Shown here piece after piece: positions 42,721 through 58,800 of a stretch of 64,000 nt of DNA. The notes below the pieces were generated by a model, which did not search any database, was not told the DNA's origin, and saw only the letters and a program-made list of their open reading frames with translations. Each line of letters opens with the position of its first letter. Position 1 is the stretch's first letter. The position numbers and the translations under genes were made by a program. Source of the DNA: Bathymodiolus brooksi (lineage: Eukaryota; Mollusca; Bivalvia; Mytilida; Modiolidae); NCBI GenBank assembly GCA_963680875.1, contig OY804589.1, forward strand, positions 806,001-870,000, read 5' to 3'.

Positions 42721-45700
42721 TATTAAATAAGAACAAGACTACATCTACCATCATCTGTATAAATAAGAACAAGACTACATCTACCATCATCTGTATTAAA
42801 TAAGAACAAGACTACATCTACCATCATCTTTATAAATAAGAACAAGACTACATCTACCATCATCTGTATTAAATAAGAACAAGACTACATCTACCATCAT
42901 CTGTATAAATAAGAACAAGACTACATCTACCATCATCTGTATAAATAAGAAAAAGACTACATCTACCATCATCTGTATTAAATAAGAACAAGATTACATC
43001 TACCATCATCTGTATTAAATAAGAACAAGACTACATCTACCATCATCTGTATAAATAAGAACAAGACTACATCTACCATCATCTGTATTAAATAAGAACA
43101 AGATTACATCTACCATCATCTTTATGAATAAGAACAAGACTACATCTACCATCATCTGTATTAAATAAGAACAAGACTACATCTACCATCATCTTTATAA
43201 ATAAGAACAAGACTACATCTACCATCATCTGTATAAATAAGAACAAGACTACATCAACCATCATCTGTATTAAATAAGAACAAGACTACATCTACCATCA
43301 TCTTTATAAATAAGAACAAGACTACATCTACCATCATCTTTATAAATAAGAACAAGACTACATCTACCATCATCTGTATTAAATAAGAACAAGACTACAT
43401 CTACCATCATCTTTATGAATAAGAACAAGACTACATCTACCATCATCTGTATTAAATAAGAACAAGACTACATCTACCATCATCGTTATAAATAAGAACA
43501 ATACTACATCTACCATCATCTTTATAAATAAGAACAATACTACATCTACCATCATCTTTATAAATAAGAACAGGACTACATCTACCATCATCTTTATAAA
43601 TAAGAACAAGACTACATCTACCATCATCTTTATAAATAAGAACAATACTACATCTACCATCATCTTTATAAATAAGAACAAGACTACATCTACCATCATC
43701 TTTATTAATAAGAACAATACTACATCTACCATCATCTTTATAAATAAGAACAATACTACATCTACCATCATCTGTATAAATAAGAACAATACTACATCTA
43801 CCATCATCTGTATTAAATAAGAACAAGACTACATCTACCATCATCTTTATAAATAAGAACAATACTACATCTACCATCATCTTTATAAATAAGAACAATA
43901 CTACATCTACCATCATCTTTATAAATAAGAACAAGACTACATATACCATCATCTTTATAAATAAGAACAATACTACATCTACCATCATCTGTATAAAATA
44001 AGAACAAGACTACATCTACCATCATCTTTATAAATAAGAACAAGACTACATCTACCATCATCTGTATAAAAAAGAACAAGACTACATCTACCATCATCTT
44101 TATAAATAAGAACAATACTACATCTACCATCATCTTTATAAATAAGAACAATACTACATCTACCATCATCTGTATTAAATAAGAACAATACTACATCTAC
44201 CATCATCTTTATAAATAAGAACAATACTACATCTACCATCATCTTTATAAATAAGAACAATACTACATCTACCATCATCTTTATAAATAAGAACAAGACT
44301 ACATCTACCATCATCTTTATTAAAAAGAACAATACTACATCTACCATCATCTGTATTAAATAAGAACAAGACTACATCTACCATCATCTGTATAAATAAG
44401 AACAATACTACATCTACCATCACCTGTATAAATAAGAACAATACTACATCTACCATCATCTGTATTAAATAAGAACAAGACTACATCTACCATCATCTTT
44501 ATAAATAAGAACAAGACTACATCTACCATCATCTGTATAAATAAGAACAAGACTACATCTACCATCATCTGTATTAAATAAGAACAAGACTACATCTACC
44601 ATCATCTGTATTAAATAAGAACAAGACTACATCTACCATCATCTGTATTAAATAAGAACAAGACTACATCTACCATCATCTTTATAAATAAGAACAAGAC
44701 TACATCTACCATCATCTGTATTAAATAAGAACAAGACTACATCTACCATCATCTGTATAAATAAGAACAAGACTACATCTACCATCATCTGTATAAATAA
44801 GAAAAAGACTACATCTACCATCATCTGTATTAAATAAGAACAAGACTACATCTACCATCATCTGTATAAATAAGAACAAGACTACATCTACCATCATCTT
44901 TATAAATAAGAACAAGACTACATCTACCATCATCTGTATTAAATAAGAACAAGATTACATCTACCATCATCTTTATGAATAAGAACAAGACTACATCTAC
45001 CATCATCTGTATTAAATAAGAACAAGACTACATCTACCATCATCTTTATAAATAAGAACAAGACTACATCTACCATCATCTGTATAAATAAGAACAAGAC
45101 TACATCTACCATCATCTGTATTAAATAAGAACAAGACTACATCTACCATCATCTTTATAAATAAGAACAAGACTACATCTACCATCATCTTTATAAATAA
45201 GAACAATACTACATCTACCATCATCTGTATAAATAAGAACAAGACTACATCTACCATCATCTGTATTAAATAAGAACAAGACTACATCTACCATCATCTT
45301 TATGAATAAGAACAAGACTACATCTACCATCATCAGTATTAAATAAGAACAAGACTACATCTACCATCATCTTTATAAATAAGAACAATACTACATCTGC
45401 CATCATCTTTATAAATAAGAACAATACTACATCTACCATCATCTTTATTAATAAGAACAGGACTACATCTACCATCATCTTTATAAATAAGAACAATACT
45501 ACATCTACCATCATCTTTATAAATAAGAACAATACTACATCTACCATCATCTTTATAAATAAGAACAAGACTACATCTACCATCATCTTTATTAATAAGA
45601 ACAATACTACATCTACCATCATCTTTATAAATAAGAACAATACTACATCTACCATCATCTGTATTAAATAAGAACAATACTACATCTACCATCATCTGTA

Positions 45701-46890
45701 TTAAATAAGAACAAGACTACATCTACCATCATCTTTATAAATAAGAACAATACTACATCTACCATCATCTTTATAAATAAGAACAATACTACATCTACCA
45801 TCATCTTTATAAATAAGAACAAGACTTCATCTACCATCATCTTTATAAATAAGAACAATACTACATATACCATCATCTGTATAAAATAAGAACAAGACTA
45901 CATCTACCATCATCTTTATAAATAAGAACAAGACTACATCTACCATCATCTGTATAAATAAGAACAAGACTACATCTACCATCATCTGTATTAAATAAGA
46001 ACAAGACTACATCTACCATCATCTGTATAAATAAGAACAAGACTACATCTACCATCATCTGTATAAATAAGAACAAGACTACATCTACCATCATCTGTAT
46101 TAAATAAGAACAAGACTACATCTACCATCATCTTTATAAATAAGAACAAGACTACATCTACCATCATCTGTATTAAATAAGAACAAGACTACATCTACCA
46201 TCATCTGTATAAATCAGAACAAGACTACATCTACCATCATCTGTATAAATAAGAAAAAGACTACATCTACCATCATCTGTATTAAATAAGAACAAGACTA
46301 CATCTACCATCATCTGTATAAATAAGAACAAGCCTACATCTACCATCATCTTTATAAATAAGAACAAGACTACATCTACCATCATCTGTATTAAATAAGA
46401 ACAAGATTACATCTACCATCATCTTTATGAATAAGAACAAGACTACATCTACCATCATCTGTATTAAATAAGAACAAGACTACATCTACCATCATCTTTA
46501 TAAATAAGAACAAGACTACATCTACCATCATCTGTATAAATAAGAACAAGACTACATCAACCATCATCTGTATTAAATAAGAACAAGACTACATCTACCA
46601 TCATCTTTATAAATAAGAACAAGACTACATCTACCATCATCTTTATAAATAAGAACAAGACTACATCTACCATCATCTGTATAAATAAGAACAAGACTAC
46701 ATCTACCATCATCTGTATTAAATAAGAACAAGACTACATCTACCATCATCTTTATGAATAAGAACAAGACTACATCTACCATCATCTGTATTAAATAAGA
46801 ACAAGACTACATCTACCATCATCGTTATAAATAAGAACAATACTACATCTACCATCATCTTTATAAATAAGAACAATACTACATCTACCA
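42720..46890. repeat. 6643-bp higher-order repeat, copy 1
   Basis: It matches 49.36-53.53 kb. Private marks agree at exactly 6643 bp: CATCAG (45331 and 51974) and GACTTCAT (45823 and 52466). TATAAAAAAG (near 44065 and 50707), AAATCAGAAC (near 46214 and 52857) and CAAGCCTAC (near 46331 and 52974) agree as well. Right-family variants ACATCAACC (near 43253 and 46556) and CATCGTTATAAAT (near 43490 and 46820) begin here. Confidence 0.86.
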
Positions 46891-47297
46891 TCATCTTTAT
46901 AAATAAGAACAATACTACATCTACCATCATCTTTATAAATAAGAACAAGACTACATCTACCATCATCTTTATTAATAAGAACAATACTACATCTACCATC
47001 ATCTTTATAAATAAGAACAATACTACATCTACCATCATCTGTATTAAATAAGAACAATACTACATCTACCATCATCTGTATTAAATAAGAACAAGACTAC
47101 ATCTACCATCATCTTTATAAATAAGAACAATACTACATCTACCATCATCTTTATAAATAAGAACAATACTACATCTACCATCATCTTTATAAATAAGAAC
47201 AAGACTACATCTACCATCATCTTTATAAATAAGAACAATACTACATCTACCATCATCTTTATTAATAAGAACAATACTACATCTACCATCATCTGTA

Positions 47298-48017
47298 TTA
47301 AATAAGAACAAGACTACATCTACCATCATCTTTATAAATAAGAACAATACTACATCTACCATCATCTTTATAAATAAGAACAATACTACATCTACCATCA
47401 TCTTTATAAATAAGAACAAGACTACATCTACCATCATCTTTATAAATAAGAACAATACTACATCTACCATCATCTTTATAAATAAGAACAATACTACATC
47501 TACCATCATCTGTATTAAATAAGAACAATACTACATCTACCATCATCTTTATGAATAAGAACAAGACTACATCTACCATCATCTGTATAAATAAGAACAA
47601 GACTACATCTACCATCATCTGTATTAAATAAGAACAAGACTACATCTACCATCATCTTTATAAATAAGAACAATACTACATCTACCATCATCTTTATAAA
47701 TAAGAACAATACTACATCTACCATCATCTTTATAAATAAGAACAAGACTACATCTACCATCATCTTTATAAATAAGAACAATACTACATATACCATCATC
47801 TGTATAAAATAAGAACAAGACTACATCTACCATCATCTTTATAAATAAGAACAAGACTACATCTACCATCATCTGTATAAATAAGAACAAGACTACATCT
47901 ACCATCATCTGTATTAAATAAGAACAAGACTACATCTACCATCATCTGTATAAATAAGAACAAGACTACATCTACCATCATCTGTATAAATAAGAACAAG
48001 ACTACATCTACCATCAT
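47298..48017. repeat. Copy of 42.11-42.79 kb at 5191-bp offset
   Basis: A run of T-type monomers, a TTTATGAATAAG monomer, ACTACATATACC and a CTGTATAAAATAAG monomer recur in the same order as near 42.1-42.8 kb. The offset grows by 36 bp to 5227 at the end because this copy has one more TGTATAAATAAG monomer. A further copy of the same run lies at about 56.12-56.74 kb (offset 8820). Confidence 0.78.
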
Positions 48018-49040
48018 CTGTATTAAATAAGAACAAGACTACATCTACCATCATCTTTATAAATAAGAACAAGACTACATCTACCATCATCTGTATTAAA
48101 TAAGAACAAGACTACATCTACCATCATCTGTATAAATAAGAACAAGACTACATCTACCATCATCTGTATAAATAAGAAAAAGACTACATCTACCATCATC
48201 TGTATTAAATAAGAACAAGATTACATCTACCATCATCTGTATTAAATAAGAACAAGACTACATCTACCATCATCTGTATAAATAAGAACAAGACTACATC
48301 TACCATCATCTGTATTAAATAAGAACAAGATTACATCTACCATCATCTTTATGAATAAGAACAAGACTACATCTACCATCATCTGTATTAAATAAGAACA
48401 AGACTACATCTACCATCATCTTTATAAATAAGAACAAGACTACATCTACCATCATCTGTATAAATAAGAACAAGACTACATCAACCATCATCTGTATTAA
48501 ATAAGAACAAGACTACATCTACCATCATCTTTATAAATAAGAACAAGACTACATCTACCATCATCTTTATAAATAAGAACAAGACTACATCTACCATCAT
48601 CTGTATTAAATAAGAACAAGACTACATCTACCATCATCTTTATGAATAAGAACAAGACTACATCTACCATCATCTGTATTAAATAAGAACAAGACTACAT
48701 CTACCATCATCGTTATAAATAAGAACAATACTACATCTACCATCATCTTTATAAATAAGAACAATACTACATCTACCATCATCTTTATAAATAAGAACAG
48801 GACTACATCTACCATCATCTTTATAAATAAGAACAAGACTACATCTACCATCATCTTTATAAATAAGAACAATACTACATCTACCATCATCTTTATAAAT
48901 AAGAACAAGACTACATCTACCATCATCTTTATTAATAAGAACAATACTACATCTACCATCATCTTTATAAATAAGAACAATACTACATCTACCATCATCT
49001 GTATAAATAAGAACAAGACTACATCTACCATCATCTGTAT
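47625..49040. repeat. 1416-bp higher-order repeat, copy 1
   Basis: This unit of 39 monomers (one 36-bp monomer more than the basic HOR) is followed directly by its copy. AGAAAAAG lies at 48176 and 49592, and the double GATTACA pair (near 48220/48339 and 49628/49747) keeps the same 1416-bp spacing. ACATCAACC near 48481 and 49896 does too. Confidence 0.84.
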
Positions 49041-50456
49041 TAAATAAGAACAAGACTACATCTACCATCATCTTTATAAATAAGAACAATACTACATCTA
49101 CCATCATCTTTATAAATAAGAACAATACTACATCTACCATCATCTTTATAAATAAGAACAAGACTACATCTACCATCATCTTTATAAATAAGAACAATAC
49201 TACATATACCATCATCTGTATAAAATAAGAACAAGACTACATCTACCATCATCTTTATAAATAAGAACAAGACTACATCTACCATCATCTGTATAAATAA
49301 GAACAAGACTACATCTACCATCATCTGTATTAAATAAGAACAAGACTACATCTACCATCATCTGTATAAATAAGAACAAGACTACATCTACCATCATCTG
49401 TATAAATAAGAACAAGACTACATCTACCATCATCTGTATTAAATAAGAACAAGACTACATCTACCATCATCTTTATAAATAAGAACAAGACTACATCTAC
49501 CATCATCTGTATTAAATAAGAACAAGACTACATCTACCATCATCTGTATAAATAAGAACAAGACTACATCTACCATCATCTGTATAAATAAGAAAAAGAC
49601 TACATCTACCATCATCTGTATTAAATAAGAACAAGATTACATCTACCATCATCTGTATTAAATAAGAACAAGACTACATCTACCATCATCTGTATAAATA
49701 AGAACAAGACTACATCTACCATCATCTGTATTAAATAAGAACAAGATTACATCTACCATCATCTTTATGAATAAGAACAAGACTACATCTACCATCATCT
49801 GTATTAAATAAGAACAAGACTACATCTACCATCATCTTTATAAATAAGAACAAGACTACATCTACCATCATCTGTATAAATAAGAACAAGACTACATCAA
49901 CCATCATCTGTATTAAATAAGAACAAGACTACATCTACCATCATCTTTATAAATAAGAACAAGACTACATCTACCATCATCTTTATAAATAAGAACAAGA
50001 CTACATCTACCATCATCTGTATTAAATAAGAACAAGACTACATCTACCATCATCTTTATGAATAAGAACAAGACTACATCTACCATCATCTGTATTAAAT
50101 AAGAACAAGACTACATCTACCATCATCGTTATAAATAAGAACAATACTACATCTACCATCATCTTTATAAATAAGAACAATACTACATCTACCATCATCT
50201 TTATAAATAAGAACAGGACTACATCTACCATCATCTTTATAAATAAGAACAAGACTACATCTACCATCATCTTTATAAATAAGAACAATACTACATCTAC
50301 CATCATCTTTATAAATAAGAACAAGACTACATCTACCATCATCTTTATTAATAAGAACAATACTACATCTACCATCATCTTTATAAATAAGAACAATACT
50401 ACATCTACCATCATCTGTATAAATAAGAACAAGACTACATCTACCATCATCTGTAT
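49041..50456. repeat. 1416-bp higher-order repeat, copy 2
   Basis: This is the tandem copy of the preceding 1416-bp unit. It carries the same double GATTACA, ACATCAACC, CATCGTTATAAAT (near 50126) and AACAGG (near 50214) order. It also forms the beginning of the second 6643-bp copy, so the two duplications overlap and their order in time should be recoverable from shared private changes. Confidence 0.82.
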
Positions 50457-53400
50457 TAAATAAGAACAAGACTACATCTACCATCATCTTTATAAATAAG
50501 AACAATACTACATCTACCATCATCTTTATAAATAAGAACAATACTACATCTACCATCATCTTTATAAATAAGAACAAGACTACATATACCATCATCTTTA
50601 TAAATAAGAACAATACTACATCTACCATCATCTGTATAAAATAAGAACAAGACTACATCTACCATCATCTTTATAAATAAGAACAAGACTACATCTACCA
50701 TCATCTGTATAAAAAAGAACAAGACTACATCTACCATCATCTTTATAAATAAGAACAATACTACATCTACCATCATCTTTATAAATAAGAACAATACTAC
50801 ATCTACCATCATCTGTATTAAATAAGAACAATACTACATCTACCATCATCTTTATAAATAAGAACAATACTACATCTACCATCATCTTTATAAATAAGAA
50901 CAATACTACATCTACCATCATCTTTATAAATAAGAACAAGACTACATCTACCATCATCTTTATTAAAAAGAACAATACTACATCTACCATCATCTGTATT
51001 AAATAAGAACAAGACTACATCTACCATCATCTGTATAAATAAGAACAATACTACATCTACCATCACCTGTATAAATAAGAACAATACTACATCTACCATC
51101 ATCTGTATTAAATAAGAACAAGACTACATCTACCATCATCTTTATAAATAAGAACAAGACTACATCTACCATCATCTGTATAAATAAGAACAAGACTACA
51201 TCTACCATCATCTGTATTAAATAAGAACAAGACTACATCTACCATCATCTGTATTAAATAAGAACAAGACTACATCTACCATCATCTGTATTAAATAAGA
51301 ACAAGACTACATCTACCATCATCTTTATAAATAAGAACAAGACTACATCTACCATCATCTGTATTAAATAAGAACAAGACTACATCTACCATCATCTGTA
51401 TAAATAAGAACAAGACTACATCTACCATCATCTGTATAAATAAGAAAAAGACTACATCTACCATCATCTGTATTAAATAAGAACAAGACTACATCTACCA
51501 TCATCTGTATAAATAAGAACAAGACTACATCTACCATCATCTTTATAAATAAGAACAAGACTACATCTACCATCATCTGTATTAAATAAGAACAAGATTA
51601 CATCTACCATCATCTTTATGAATAAGAACAAGACTACATCTACCATCATCTGTATTAAATAAGAACAAGACTACATCTACCATCATCTTTATAAATAAGA
51701 ACAAGACTACATCTACCATCATCTGTATAAATAAGAACAAGACTACATCTACCATCATCTGTATTAAATAAGAACAAGACTACATCTACCATCATCTTTA
51801 TAAATAAGAACAAGACTACATCTACCATCATCTTTATAAATAAGAACAATACTACATCTACCATCATCTGTATAAATAAGAACAAGACTACATCTACCAT
51901 CATCTGTATTAAATAAGAACAAGACTACATCTACCATCATCTTTATGAATAAGAACAAGACTACATCTACCATCATCAGTATTAAATAAGAACAAGACTA
52001 CATCTACCATCATCTTTATAAATAAGAACAATACTACATCTGCCATCATCTTTATAAATAAGAACAATACTACATCTACCATCATCTTTATTAATAAGAA
52101 CAGGACTACATCTACCATCATCTTTATAAATAAGAACAATACTACATCTACCATCATCTTTATAAATAAGAACAATACTACATCTACCATCATCTTTATA
52201 AATAAGAACAAGACTACATCTACCATCATCTTTATTAATAAGAACAATACTACATCTACCATCATCTTTATAAATAAGAACAATACTACATCTACCATCA
52301 TCTGTATTAAATAAGAACAATACTACATCTACCATCATCTGTATTAAATAAGAACAAGACTACATCTACCATCATCTTTATAAATAAGAACAATACTACA
52401 TCTACCATCATCTTTATAAATAAGAACAATACTACATCTACCATCATCTTTATAAATAAGAACAAGACTTCATCTACCATCATCTTTATAAATAAGAACA
52501 ATACTACATATACCATCATCTGTATAAAATAAGAACAAGACTACATCTACCATCATCTTTATAAATAAGAACAAGACTACATCTACCATCATCTGTATAA
52601 ATAAGAACAAGACTACATCTACCATCATCTGTATTAAATAAGAACAAGACTACATCTACCATCATCTGTATAAATAAGAACAAGACTACATCTACCATCA
52701 TCTGTATAAATAAGAACAAGACTACATCTACCATCATCTGTATTAAATAAGAACAAGACTACATCTACCATCATCTTTATAAATAAGAACAAGACTACAT
52801 CTACCATCATCTGTATTAAATAAGAACAAGACTACATCTACCATCATCTGTATAAATCAGAACAAGACTACATCTACCATCATCTGTATAAATAAGAAAA
52901 AGACTACATCTACCATCATCTGTATTAAATAAGAACAAGACTACATCTACCATCATCTGTATAAATAAGAACAAGCCTACATCTACCATCATCTTTATAA
53001 ATAAGAACAAGACTACATCTACCATCATCTGTATTAAATAAGAACAAGATTACATCTACCATCATCTTTATGAATAAGAACAAGACTACATCTACCATCA
53101 TCTGTATTAAATAAGAACAAGACTACATCTACCATCATCTTTATAAATAAGAACAAGACTACATCTACCATCATCTGTATAAATAAGAACAAGACTACAT
53201 CAACCATCATCTGTATTAAATAAGAACAAGACTACATCTACCATCATCTTTATAAATAAGAACAAGACTACATCTACCATCATCTTTATAAATAAGAACA
53301 AGACTACATCTACCATCATCTGTATAAATAAGAACAAGACTACATCTACCATCATCTGTATTAAATAAGAACAAGACTACATCTACCATCATCTTTATGA

Positions 53401-53530
53401 ATAAGAACAAGACTACATCTACCATCATCTGTATTAAATAAGAACAAGACTACATCTACCATCATCGTTATAAATAAGAACAATACTACATCTACCATCA
53501 TCTTTATAAATAAGAACAATACTACATCTA
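49363..53530. repeat. 6643-bp higher-order repeat, copy 2
   Basis: This is the counterpart of 42.72-46.89 kb. It repeats the marks listed there, including the unique AAATCAGAAC and CAAGCCTAC changes. Homology fades near 53.5 kb, where the run after CATCGTTATAAAT contains an AACAGG monomer that is absent at the matching place near 46.9 kb. Confidence 0.85.
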
Positions 53531-55805
53531 CCATCATCTTTATAAATAAGAACAGGACTACATCTACCATCATCTTTATAAATAAGAACAAGACTACATC
53601 TACCATCATCTTTATAAATAAGAACAATACTACATCTACCATCATCTTTATAAATAAGAACAAGACTACATCTACCATCATCTTTATTAATAAGAACAAT
53701 ACTACATCTACCATCATCTTTATAAATAAGAACAATACTACATCTACCATCATCTGTATAAATAAGAACAAGACTACATCTACCATCATCTGTATTAAAT
53801 AAGAACAAGACTACATCTACCATCATCTTTATAAATAAGAACAATACTACATCTACCATCATCTTTATAAATAAGAACAATACTACATCTACCATCATCT
53901 TTATAAATAAGAACAAGACTACATATACCATCATCTTTATAAATAAGAACAATACTACATCTACCATCATCTGTATAAAATAAGAACAAGACTACATCTA
54001 CCATCATCTTTATAAATAAGAACAAGACTACATCTACCATCATCTGTATAAAAAAGAACAAGACTACATCTACCATCATCTTTATAAATAAGAACAATAC
54101 TACATCTACCATCATCTTTATAAATAAGAACAATACTACATCTACCATCATCTGTATTAAATAAGAACAATACTACATCTACCATCATCTTTATAAATAA
54201 GAACAATACTACATCTACCATCATCTTTATAAATAAGAACAATACTACATCTACCATCATCTTTATAAATAAGAACAAGACTACATCTACCATCATCTTT
54301 ATTAAAAAGAACAATACTACATCTACCATCATCTGTATTAAATAAGAACAAGACTACATCTACCATCATCTGTATAAATAAGAACAATACTACATCTACC
54401 ATCACCTGTATAAATAAGAACAATACTACATCTACCATCATCTGTATTAAATAAGAACAAGACTACATCTACCATCATCTTTATAAATAAGAACAAGACT
54501 ACATCTACCATCATCTGTATAAATAAGAACAAGACTACATCTACCATCATCTGTATTAAATAAGAACAAGACTACATCTACCATCATCTGTATTAAATAA
54601 GAACAAGACTACATCTACCATCATCTGTATTAAATAAGAACAAGACTACATCTACCATCATCTTTATAAATAAGAACAAGACTACATCTACCATCATCTG
54701 TATTAAATAAGAACAAGACTACATCTACCATCATCTGTATAAATAAGAACAAGACTACATCTACCATCATCTGTATAAATAAGAAAAAGACTACATCTAC
54801 CATCATCTGTATTAAATAAGAACAAGACTACATCTACCATCATCTGTATAAATAAGAACAAGACTACATCTACCATCATCTTTATAAATAAGAACAAGAC
54901 TACATCTATCATCATCTGTATTAAATAAGAACAAGATTACATCTACCATCATCTTTATGAATAAGAACAAGACTACATCTACCATCATCTGTATTAAATA
55001 AGAACAAGACTACATCTACCATCATCTTTATAAATAAGAACAAGACTACATCTACCATCATCTGTATAAATAAGAACAAGACTACATCTACCATCATCTG
55101 TATTAAATAAGAACAAGACTACATCTACCATCATCTTTATAAATAAGAACAAGACTACATCTACCATCATCTTTATAAATAAGAACAATACTACATCTAC
55201 CATCATCTGTATAAATAAGAACAAGACTACATCTACCATCATCTGTATTAAATAAGAACAAGACTACATCTACCATCATCTTTATGAATAAGAACAAGAC
55301 TACATCTACCATCATCAGTATTAAATAAGAACAAGACTACATCTACCATCATCTTTATAAATAAGAACAATACTACATCTGCCATCATCTTTATAAATAA
55401 GAACAATACTACATCTACCATCATCTTTATAAATAAGAACAGGACTACATCTACCATCATCTTTATAAATAAGAACAATACTACATCTACCATCATCTTT
55501 ATAAATAAGAACAATACTACATCTACCATCATCTTTATAAATAAGAACAAGACTACATCTACCATCATCTTTATTAATAAGAACAATACTACATCTACCA
55601 TCATCTTTATAAATAAGAACAATACTACATCTACCATCATCTGTATTAAATAAGAACAATACTACATCTACCATCATCTGTATTAAATAAGAACAAGACT
55701 ACATCTACCATCATCTTTATAAATAAGAACAATACTACATCTACCATCATCTTTATAAATAAGAACAATACTACATCTACCATCATCTTTATAAATAAGA
55801 ACAAG
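53320..55805. repeat. Copy of 49.98-52.47 kb at 3339-bp offset
   Basis: CATCAG (51974 and 55313) and GACTTCAT (52466 and 55805) are exactly 3339 bp apart. TATAAAAAAG near 50707 and 54047 agrees. With the 6643-bp copy this makes three versions of the same block (near 45.3, 52.0 and 55.3 kb), which allows the order of duplication to be worked out. A private CTATCATC change near 54908 marks this copy. Confidence 0.85.
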
Positions 55806-58800
55806 ACTTCATCTACCATCATCTTTATAAATAAGAACAAGACTACATCTACCATCATCTTTATAAATAAGAACAATACTACATCTACCATCATCTGTAT
55901 AAAATAAGAACAATACTACATCTACCATCATCTTTATAAATAAGAACAAGACTACATCTACCATCATCTTTATAAATAAGAACAATACTACATCTACCAT
56001 CATCTTTATAAATAAGAACAATACAATATCTACCATCATCTGTATTAAATAAGAACAAGACTACATCTACCATCATCTTTATGAATAAGAACAAGACTAC
56101 ATCTACCATCATCTGTATTAAATAAGAACAAGACTACATCTACCATCATCTTTATAAATAAGAACAATACTACATCTACCATCATCTTTATAAATAAGAA
56201 CAATACTACATCTACCATCATCTTTATAAATAAGAACAAGACTACATCTACCATCATCTTTATAAATAAGAACAATACTACATCTACCATCATCTTTATA
56301 AATAAGAACAATACTACATCTACCATCATCTGTATTAAATAAGAACAATACTACATCTACCATCATCTTTATGAATAAGAACAAGACTACATCTACCATC
56401 ATCTGTATAAATAAGAACAAGACTACATCTACCATCATCTGTATTAAATAAGAACAAGACTACATCTACCATCATCTTTATAAATAAGAACAATACTACA
56501 TCTACCATCATCTTTATAAATAAGAACAATACTACATCTACCATCATCTTTATAAATAAGAACAAGACTACATCTACCATCATCTTTATAAATAAGAACA
56601 ATACTACATCTACCATCATCTGTATAAAATAAGAACAAGACTACATCTACCATCATCTTTATAAATAAGAACAAGACTACATCTACCATCATCTGTATAA
56701 ATAAGAACAAGACTACATCTACCATCATCTGTATAAATAAGAACAAGACTACATCTACCATCATCTGTATTAAATAAGAACAAGACTACATCTACCATCA
56801 TCTTTATGAATAAGAACAAGACTACATCTACCATCATCTGTATTAAATAAGAACAAGACTACATCTACCATCATCGTTATAAATAAGAACAATACTACAT
56901 CTACCATCATCTTTATAAATAAGAACAATACTACATCTACCATCATCTTTATAAATAAGAACAGGACTACATCTACCATCATCTTTATAAATAAGAACAA
57001 GACTACATCTACCATCATCTTTATAAATAAGAACAATACTACATCTACCATCATCTTTATAAATAAGAACAAGACTACATCTACCATCATCTTTATTAAT
57101 AAGAACAATACTACATCTACCATCATCTTTATAAATAAGAACAATACTACATCTACCATCATCTGTATAAATAAGAACAAGACTACATCTACCATCATCT
57201 GTATTAAATAAGAACAAGACTACATCTACCATCATCTTTATAAATAAGAACAATACTACATCTACCATCATCTTTATAAATAAGAACAATACTACATCTA
57301 CCATCATCTTTATAAATAAGAACAATACTACATCTACCATCATCTTTATAAATAAGAACAATACTACATCTACCATCATCTTTATAAATAAGAACAAGAC
57401 TACATCTACCATCATCTTTATTAAAATGAACAATACTACATCTACCATCATCTGTATTAAATAAGAACAAGACTACATCTACCATCATCTGTATAAATAA
57501 GAACAATACTACATCTACCATCACCTGTATAAATAAGAACAATACTACATCTACCATCATCTGTATTAAATAAGAACAAGACTACATCTACCATCATCTT
57601 TATAAATAAGAACAAGACTACATCTACCATCATCTGTATAAATAAGAACAATACTACATCTACCATCATCTTTATAAATAAGAACAATACTACATCTACC
57701 ATCATCTTTATAAATAAGAACAGGACTACATCTACCATCATCTTTATAAATAAGAACAAGACTACATCTACCATCATCTTTATAAATAAGAACAATACTA
57801 CATCTACCATCATCTTTATAAATAAGAACAAGACTACATCTACCATCATCTTTATTAATAAGAACAATACTACATCTACCATCATCTTTATAAATAAGAA
57901 CAATACTACATCTACCATCATCTGTATAAATAAGAACAAGACTACATCTACCATCATCTTTATAAATAAGAACAATACTACATCTACCATCATCTGTATA
58001 AAATAAGAACAAGACTACATCTACCATCATCTTTATAAATAAGAACAAGACTACATCTACCATCATCTGTATAAATAAGAACAAGACTACATCTACCATC
58101 ATCTGTATAAATAAGAACAAGACTACATCTACCATCATCTGTATTAAATAAGAACAAGACTACATCTACCATCATCTTTATGAATAAGAACAAGACTACA
58201 TCTACCATCATCTGTATTAAATAAGAACAAGACTACATCTACCATCATCTTTATAAATAAGAACAATACTACATCTACCATCATCTTTATAAATAAGAAC
58301 AATACTACATCTACCATCATCTTTATAAATAAGAACAAGACTACATCTACCATCATCTTTATAAATAAGAACAATACTACATCTACCATCATCTTTATAA
58401 ATAAGAACAAGACTACATCTACCATCATCTGTATAAATAAGAACAAGACTACATCTACCATCATCTGTATAAATAAGAACAAGACTACATCTACCATCAT
58501 CTGTATTAAATAAGAACAAGACTACATCTACCATCATCTGTATAAATAAGAACAAGACTACATCTACCATCATCTGTATTAAATAAGAACAAGACTACAT
58601 CTACCATCATCTTTATAAATAAGAACAAGACTACATCTACCATCATCTGTATTAAATAAGAACAAGACTACATCTACCATCATCTGTATAAATAAGAACA
58701 AGACTACATCTACCATCATCTGTATAAATAAGAAAAAGACTACATCTACCATCATCTGTATTAAATAAGAACAAGACTACATCTACCATCATCTGTATAA

